Source: Methylotenera_A sp044222005
GTDB lineage: Bacteria > Pseudomonadota > Gammaproteobacteria > Burkholderiales > Methylophilaceae
DNA: 36,993 bases
Direction: 5' to 3'
Assembly: GCA_044222005.1 (NCBI GenBank)
Contig: JBGANY010000017.1
Location: 1 to 36,993 of the forward strand
Part shown: positions 31,823 to 36,993 of the stretch, one piece after another
How positions within the stretch are numbered: position 1 is the stretch's first letter
Layout of the letters: each line of letters opens with the position of its first letter
The notes under the pieces: model-generated
What the model saw: only the letters and a program-made list of their open reading frames with translations
Databases searched by the model: none
What the model was told of the DNA's origin: nothing
Translations under genes and position numbers: made by a program

Positions 31823-33522
31823 TCATCCAGCTGATTGCTGATGCGCATGGCTTCTGCAATGGTGGTGCGTTTTTGAATGACCAGATCGACAGCGCTTTTA
31901 CGCAGGGTGTTGCCTGCCATGCGTTGTCGTCCAAGTTTAATAAAATGGTTCGGGTCGTGATGATTGGCTGCCTCAATGAGGTCGTTATCCATTTCAAGCA
32001 GTTCATAGACACCAACGCGCCCCAGATAGCCCGTGCCATTACACAGGCTGCAACCCTTGCCGCGCACGTAATGATGTTGACCCACTTCTTTACCCAGTTC
32101 GTGTTGCAGCCATGCATGTTCAATAGGCTGTGGGGCATGTGGTTCAGAACAGCCTGTACAAACCAATCGAACCAGTCGTTGTGCGACAACCGCCACAATC
32201 GACATGGCGACCATGAATCTGGGCGCACCCATGTCAATCATTCTGATGGGTGTGCTGATGGCGTCATTAGTATGCAGGGTAGATAGCACGAGGTGCCCCG
32301 TCATGGCGGCCCGCAGGCCGATCTGGGCGGTTTCCTGATCGCGCATTTCACCTACGAGCACGATGTCAGGGTCTTGCCGCAAGGTGGAGCGCAGTACACG
32401 CGAAAAATCCAAATCTATTTTTTCGTTGACCTGCACCTGATTAATGCCCGGCAAGCGGTATTCCACGGGGTCTTCAACGGTGATGATTTTGTTTGAAGTG
32501 GAATTCAGTTCATTGAGCGCTGCATAGAGCGTTGTGGTTTTGCCGCTGCCGGTGGGGCCAGTGACCAATACCATGCCACTGGGACGATGAATGAGCTTGC
32601 GGAAGCGCTCCAGCATTTCGCTTGGCATACCCAGTTTTTCCAGAGAGAAACCGCTGGTATTTTGTATCAATAAACGCATCACAACAGATTCACCGTATTG
32701 GGTCGGCATGGTGGAAATACGCACGTCAACCGTCTGCTGCTTGACCTTCACTGCAAAGCGCCCGTCCTGCGGCAGGCGTTTTTCAGAAATGTCCAGGCCG
32801 GACATGAGCTTTAACCGCAGCACCAAAGCTGAAGCAATCTTTAGTTCGGCCTTGGTTTGCAGATGCATCACGCCATCGATTCGGAAGCGGATATGCAGTT
32901 TGTTTTCCTGTGGTTCGATATGGATATCGGAAGCGCGTACTTGTACGGCATCTTCAAAAATCGTTTGCAGCAGCTTGACCACGGGCGCTTCTTCAGCAGT
33001 TTTAGCCACGCCCATGGATGAAAAATCAATCGCGGTATCACCCAGATCTTCGCCCAGCTCCAAAGCCAGGCTGGATATTTCATCGGTGCGCCGGTAGCTG
33101 CGGTCAATCAGTTGCAGCAACGAGCCTTCCTGTATTACAGCCAGCTCGATGTCCTTGCGCAAAATCCGTACCAATTCGTCGTATGCAAACAAGTCGGTAG
33201 GGTCGACCATGCCCACCAGATAGCTGGCGCCTTTGTCTTCAAGCACAGCACAGCGGAAGCGCCGCGCCTGAGCTTCCGGTAATTTGTTGATGAGATCGGG
33301 TTTGGTATTGAACTGATGCAAATCAATGAAAGGGATTTTGAGCTGGCGCGCCAGCGCTTCAGAAATCTGCGTTTCCGTCACGTAGCCTCTATCAACAAAT
33401 ATCCGCCCCAGCTTTCTGCCGGTGCGTTTTTGTTCTTCCAATGCCTTGCTTAAGGTATCAGCAGAAATTAAATCCTGCCGTACCAGAATCTCACCAAGAC
33501 GAATCTTCTCAGGACTTGCCAT
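31819..33522 (-). CDS. mshE: MSHA pilus extension ATPase MshE
   Basis: A 567-aa GspE/PilB-type hexameric ATPase driving pilus polymerisation. The N-terminal MshEN domain has two 24-residue motifs, residues 8-31 (RLGEILVRQD…ALEEQ) and 37-60 (KLGRIFVDRG…ALARQ), separated by 5 residues: the arrangement known to bind cyclic di-GMP. Walker A GPTGSGKT (322-329), Asp box (IITVEDPVEY), Walker B IVLVGEMRD and His box STLHTND follow. A zinc-type tetracysteine lies at C455/C458 and C491/C494. Motif 1 has Asp in place of the usual Gly (RQD). First gene of the msh operon, 98 bp downstream of rsmA. Confidence 0.95.
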   Translation of the reverse strand: MASPEKIRLGEILVRQDLISADTLSKALEEQKRTGRKLGRIFVDRGYVTETQISEALARQLKIPFIDLHQFNTKPDLINKLPEAQARRFRCAVLEDKGASYLVGMVDPTDLFAYDELVRILRKDIELAVIQEGSLLQLIDRSYRRTDEISSLALELGEDLGDTAIDFSSMGVAKTAEEAPVVKLLQTIFEDAVQVRASDIHIEPQENKLHIRFRIDGVMHLQTKAELKIASALVLRLKLMSGLDISEKRLPQDGRFAVKVKQQTVDVRISTMPTQYGESVVMRLLIQNTSGFSLEKLGMPSEMLERFRKLIHRPSGMVLVTGPTGSGKTTTLYAALNELNSTSNKIITVEDPVEYRLPGINQVQVNEKIDLDFSRVLRSTLRQDPDIVLVGEMRDQETAQIGLRAAMTGHLVLSTLHTNDAISTPIRMIDMGAPRFMVAMSIVAVVAQRLVRLVCTGCSEPHAPQPIEHAWLQHELGKEVGQHHYVRGKGCSLCNGTGYLGRVGVYELLEMDNDLIEAANHHDPNHFIKLGRQRMAGNTLRKSAVDLVIQKRTTIAEAMRISNQLDE

Positions 33523-33620
33523 TTAAACCCCATCCATACACGTTCATACCTTAAATATAAACTGGGATGACGCATTTCAATCGTGAGAATAAAGGCGGGT
33601 TTTGCCCTGAAATCTAAGGT

Positions 33621-34394
33621 CTAGGGTTTATGGCTGATATAGTTGCTGATGTGTACGAAGTCTTTTACAGAGAGATTTTCAGCACGCAGCTGGGAGTCGA
33701 TGCTGAGTTGTGTGAAATCTTCATCACTTAAAAAATCTTTGAGCGTGTTGCGGATGGTTTTGCGGCGCTGGCCAAAGGCGGCCATCACTAATTGAGCAAA
33801 TAAGGTCACATCATCTGCCACAAACGGTTTGGTGACATGTGGCACGCAGCGTACAAATGCAGATTCCACCTTCGGCGCGGGGTCAAATGCTTCAGGTGGC
33901 ACAGTGATTAAATATTCCATCGCCAGATGGTATTGCAGCATGACGCTTAGCCGCCCGTATGCGGGAGTTGAAGGCTGCGCCACCATGCGTTCCACCACTT
34001 CCTTCTGCAGCATGAAATGCATGTCGCTGATATGGGCAAGATTCTCCAGCAGATGAAACAGAATCGGTGTCGAAATGTTGTAAGGCAAATTGCCGGTCAC
34101 CCGGAGCCGACTGCCTAATTGGGCAAAGTCAAATTTCAGCGCATCTACATTGTGGATAGTAATGATGTCATGGGCATATTCTTTTTGCATCCAGCTGACT
34201 ATGTCGCGATCGATTTCCACCACATGCAAGTGCTGGATTTTCCTGAGCAACGGCTTGGTGAGCGCGCCCAGGCCAGGACCGATTTCAACGATGACTTGAT
34301 CTGGCAGCGGATTAATCGCATCGATTAAGCTGTTGATAATGCTTTGGTCGATCAGGAAGTTCTGCCCGAAGCGTTTTTTTGCGACATGCTTCAT
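33621..34394 (-). CDS. rsmA: 16S rRNA dimethyladenosine transferase RsmA (KsgA)
   Basis: Dimethylates A1518 and A1519 of 16S rRNA late in 30S assembly. 257 aa, normal length. N-terminal KRFGQNFLID, SAM motif I VVEIGPGLGALTKPLL-like (VIVEIGPGLGALTKPLL), acidic motif VVEIDRDIV and catalytic GNLPYNIST are all present. The C-terminal helical domain includes FGQRRKTIRNTL. It overlaps the pdxA stop by 4 nt in the classical lptD-surA-pdxA-rsmA group. No clear terminator is seen in the 98 bp before mshE. Confidence 0.96.
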   Translation of the reverse strand: MKHVAKKRFGQNFLIDQSIINSLIDAINPLPDQVIVEIGPGLGALTKPLLRKIQHLHVVEIDRDIVSWMQKEYAHDIITIHNVDALKFDFAQLGSRLRVTGNLPYNISTPILFHLLENLAHISDMHFMLQKEVVERMVAQPSTPAYGRLSVMLQYHLAMEYLITVPPEAFDPAPKVESAFVRCVPHVTKPFVADDVTLFAQLVMAAFGQRRKTIRNTLKDFLSDEDFTQLSIDSQLRAENLSVKDFVHISNYISHKP

Positions 34395-35404
34395 GGTGTT
34401 GCTTTGCGCGCCAGTTCAATAGCCAGATTAACCGCTGCCAGCATGCTGCCGATATCAATGTTGCCAGTACCAGCACCGTTTTTTCCAGCCAGATCAAGCG
34501 CAGTACCGTGATCGACCGAGGTGCGAATAATCGGCAAGCCTAAAGTGACATTCACGCCGCCGCCGAAACTGGCATGTTTAAGTACGGGCAAGCCCTGGTC
34601 GTGATACATCGCCAACACGCAATCGGCATTCTCAAGATACTTTTTAGTAAACAAAGTATCTGCAGGCAACGCGCCAGTGAGATGCATGCCTTCCGTGCGT
34701 AATTTCGCCAGAACAGGATTAATCACTTCAATTTCTTCACGGCCCAAATAACCATCTTCGCCCGCATGTGGGTTAAGGCCTGCGACTAAAATGCGCGGAT
34801 TTTGAATGCCGAATTTGTGTACCAGATCTTTATGCAAAATACGGATGGTCGTTTTAAGGCTGTCGCGGGTAATGGCTGCAGGCACATCCTTAAGCGCCAA
34901 ATGCGTAGTTGCCAGAGCCACGCGCAGGCTCCCCCCAACCAGCATCATCACCACTGGCGCATCGGTGTGCTCGGCAAAAAATTCGGTATGGCCTGTAAAA
35001 GCGATGCCGGCCTCATTAATCACGCCTTTATGTACGGGGGCGGTCACAACCGCATCGAAAGCGCCGCTTGTACATCCGTCTATCGCGCAAGTGAGCGTAT
35101 TAAGCACATATTGGCTATTGGCTGGATTCAAAATGCCTGCTGTGACGGGCGCTGCGGTGGGGATATGTAATACTTTCAGTGTGTTTTTGACATGCCGGTG
35201 CGATACCTGTGTGGATTTATAAGGCTCAATGGCTAGATTGATATCGAGCTGACGCGCACGATCAGCCAGCATTTCCGTATCGCCGATGATGGTAATATCC
35301 GCTTCAATATCATGTTGAGCCAGCATTACACAGATATCCGGACCGATGCCGGCGGGTTCGCCCGAGGTAATCGCAATGCGAGGAATAAAAGGGCTTATAG
35401 ACAT
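34391..35404 (-). CDS. pdxA: 4-hydroxythreonine-4-phosphate dehydrogenase PdxA
   Basis: NAD-dependent, metal-requiring enzyme of the DXP-dependent pyridoxal phosphate pathway. ~337 aa. ITSGEPAGIGPD near the start, GHTEFFAEH and YHDQGLPVLKH supply the metal-binding histidines, and VTLGLPIIRTSVDHGTALDL plus GNIDIGSMLAAV are family hallmarks. ATG 35404 is preferred to an in-frame TTG at 35416. It is 22 nt downstream of surA and overlaps rsmA by 4 nt. Confidence 0.95.
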   Translation of the reverse strand: MSISPFIPRIAITSGEPAGIGPDICVMLAQHDIEADITIIGDTEMLADRARQLDINLAIEPYKSTQVSHRHVKNTLKVLHIPTAAPVTAGILNPANSQYVLNTLTCAIDGCTSGAFDAVVTAPVHKGVINEAGIAFTGHTEFFAEHTDAPVVMMLVGGSLRVALATTHLALKDVPAAITRDSLKTTIRILHKDLVHKFGIQNPRILVAGLNPHAGEDGYLGREEIEVINPVLAKLRTEGMHLTGALPADTLFTKKYLENADCVLAMYHDQGLPVLKHASFGGGVNVTLGLPIIRTSVDHGTALDLAGKNGAGTGNIDIGSMLAAVNLAIELARKATP

Positions 35405-35426
35405 GCTTGCTATCAAGCAGCAAAAA

Positions 35427-36776
35427 TCAGAATTTATCTTCTAAACGCAATTCAACAAAAGCGCGGTCACGCAGCTCGCGTATCCAGTCCTGATAGGCCT
35501 CTTCAGATTTTCGCGCGCGAATTTCCTGGCGCGCTTTCAGCCTGGAGGCTTCTTTGGTCATGTCCTGCTGACGACGTTCCAGTACCTGGATGATATGCCA
35601 GCCGAAAGGAGAAAGCACGGGTTCGCTGATCTCGCCTAAGCCAAGGGCGTTCATGGCTTTCTCGAACGGCGGCACGGTGTCGCCAGGGTTTACCCAGCCT
35701 AAGTCTCCCCCGTTATTGGCACTGCCGTCTTCGGAGAACTGACGTGCCAGCTCTTCAAATTTAGCCCCATTATCAAGACGTTCCTTGATACTGTCCATTT
35801 TACGTTTTGCGTCCTTTTCAGAAACGACTTCGCTGAGCTTGATCAAGATGTGTCGCGCGTGCGTTTGGCCAATCACCAATGAAGATGTGCCGCCGCGACG
35901 ATTAGTCAGTTTAAGTATATGAAAACCATTCGGGCTGCGAATGGGGGTGGATACTTCGCCGGGCTGCATGCCTTTCAGGGTCTGCGAAAAAAGCGCCGGC
36001 AGCTGAGCGCCGCTTTTCCAGCCCATCGCCCCGCCTTCCAGCGCGTTGGGCGCATCTGATACAGACGCAGAAACTTGTGCAAAGCTTGCGCCGGCGGCCA
36101 GTTGCTTGAGTGCGTCCTGCGTTTTGGTTTTGGCCTTTTGCAGATCTTCGGGTGAGCTGTCTTCAGGTGTGCGAATCAAAATATGCGAGATTTCGAATTC
36201 GTCTTGTTCTTCGCCACGGTTGGCTTGCGTGGTCAGATAGTTGTCAATTTCGCCCTCAGACACGTTGAGCCGGTTATCCACTTCACGTTCGCGTAGTCTG
36301 GCAATGGTAATTTCGTTGCGAATGTCCTCGCGGAATTTGCGCAGGCTGATGCCATCCTTTTCAAGTGCGGCTTTAAACTCGTCCAGGCTCATTTTGTTCT
36401 GTTCTGCGATACGCTCAATGGTCTTGTCCAGCTGTGTGTCATCAACCTTCAGACCGGTTTGCGCGGCCAGTTGCAATTGCAGGCTGTCTACAATGAGTCG
36501 CTCCAGGATTTGCCTTTCCAGAATATCTTCAGGAGGTAGCTGCGTTCCCTGCTTTTCCAACTGCGCACGGACTGTGCGCGTGCGATCCATGAGCTCCTGT
36601 TCCGTGATGACGCTCTGATCGACAATGGCGATAATGCGATCCATTTTAACGACTTCGTTAGTTTTTTTAGCCGCATTGACTTTTCCGCCCTCTGCGGAAA
36701 CAGCGAGGGAGCAGATAAATAAGCTGCTTAAAATCAATAGCCTGAATAAATTTTGTGCTGGGTGTAATAATTTCAT
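35427..36776 (-). CDS. surA: Periplasmic chaperone and peptidyl-prolyl isomerase SurA
   Basis: Helps outer-membrane proteins, including LptD, fold in the periplasm. 449 aa. A signal peptide (FRLLILSSLFICSLAVSAEG) is followed by the SurA N-domain (DRIIAIVDQSVITEQELMDR, LERLIVDSLQLQLA). Two parvulin domains follow, the first at FEISHILIRTPED to GFHILKLTNRR and the second at THARHILIKLSEVV to FGWHIIQVLERR, then a short C-terminal helix (VELRLEDKF). Its ATG overlaps the lptD stop by 4 nt (ATGA), so client and chaperone are translationally coupled. Confidence 0.96.
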   Translation of the reverse strand: MKLLHPAQNLFRLLILSSLFICSLAVSAEGGKVNAAKKTNEVVKMDRIIAIVDQSVITEQELMDRTRTVRAQLEKQGTQLPPEDILERQILERLIVDSLQLQLAAQTGLKVDDTQLDKTIERIAEQNKMSLDEFKAALEKDGISLRKFREDIRNEITIARLREREVDNRLNVSEGEIDNYLTTQANRGEEQDEFEISHILIRTPEDSSPEDLQKAKTKTQDALKQLAAGASFAQVSASVSDAPNALEGGAMGWKSGAQLPALFSQTLKGMQPGEVSTPIRSPNGFHILKLTNRRGGTSSLVIGQTHARHILIKLSEVVSEKDAKRKMDSIKERLDNGAKFEELARQFSEDGSANNGGDLGWVNPGDTVPPFEKAMNALGLGEISEPVLSPFGWHIIQVLERRQQDMTKEASRLKARQEIRARKSEEAYQDWIRELRDRAFVELRLEDKF

Positions 36777-36993
36777 CGGTTGTAATTCTGTTGCCTGTAA
36801 ATGTTGGGAATTTCACTGGAACTCAGGTAGCCCGGAATATCTCGCCTGAGTAAGTTAAGCGGGTTTGAACCGATTGAGGCTAAGCCGCCAAGCTCCAATT
36901 GGAAGAATAGACCATAGTTTGCGTCAGCGGTTGCAGTCTCTACGCGCTGAATCACCGTGCGCGCCTGCCAGCAGCCGGCATCATATTCTACGC
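36773..36993 (-). CDS. lptD: LPS-assembly protein LptD (3' end only)
   Basis: Outer-membrane beta-barrel that inserts lipopolysaccharide with LptE. Only the last ~73 codons are in the window. EYDAGCW, then FFQLELGGL, IGSNPLNLLRRDIPGY and the end NIYRQQNYNR match the final strands of LptD, including the conserved Cys of the disulphide network. The gene continues past the right edge. An internal ATT has no role as a start. Confidence 0.92.
   Translation of the reverse strand, partial: VEYDAGCWQARTVIQRVETATADANYGLFFQLELGGLASIGSNPLNLLRRDIPGYLSSSEIPNIYRQQNYNR

Noticed and set aside
1..36993. CRISPR arrays, transposases or rRNA genes
   Set aside because: No regularly spaced repeats, no DDE transposase-like frames and no rRNA-like stretches were seen on either strand.

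Overview
The window looks like chromosome from a betaproteobacterium, possibly Methylophilaceae or a related Nitrosomonadales family. This rests on the lptD-surA-pdxA-rsmA order, the style of the MSHA-like pilus genes and the tRNA sequences; it is inference, not a database match. Most genes to the right of 6.5 kb are on the minus strand.

Region 1 (1-9.0 kb) is an alpha-glucan (glycogen) cluster. It holds the 3' end of a GH13 branching enzyme (glgB), a GH57-like protein that seems to lack its nucleophile, a DUF4912 protein, a second (GH57) branching enzyme and glycogen synthase (glgA), all on the plus strand. The debranching enzyme glgX faces them. Behind glgX lie the last ~100 codons of a destroyed malQ, then a decayed tRNA-Met-like sequence that keeps its own terminator.

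Region 2 (9.5-13.0 kb) is a four-gene MCE/Mla-type lipid transport operon: STAS-permease fusion, ATPase, MCE protein and auxiliary lipoprotein. It has a recognisable promoter and is divergent from an intact tRNA-Lys(CTT).

Region 3 (13.1-17.3 kb) reads as a small integrated island at the 3' end of tRNA-Lys. It has an integrase remnant with an internal stop just inside the tRNA, arsR-arsC-arsD-arsA, a divergent YiiD-type thioesterase, and a diverged 38-bp copy of the tRNA-Lys 3' half at the far end. No arsenite permease (ArsB or Acr3) is present.

Region 4 (17.3-33.5 kb) is one long, tightly overlapped MSHA-type type IV pilus locus, transcribed right to left. The order is mshE-mshG-two pilins-mshC-mshD-mshO-mshP-mshQ-mshI-pilN-like-mshJ-mshK-mshL-mshM-mshN, a permutation of the Vibrio/Shewanella order. 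Oddities are a palindromic element forming the mshO 3' end, an apparent in-frame deletion in the MshL secretin and a perfect hairpin after the likely major pilin gene.

Region 5 (33.6-37.0 kb) is the conserved lptD (3' end)-surA-pdxA-rsmA group for outer-membrane assembly, vitamin B6 synthesis and 16S rRNA dimethylation.
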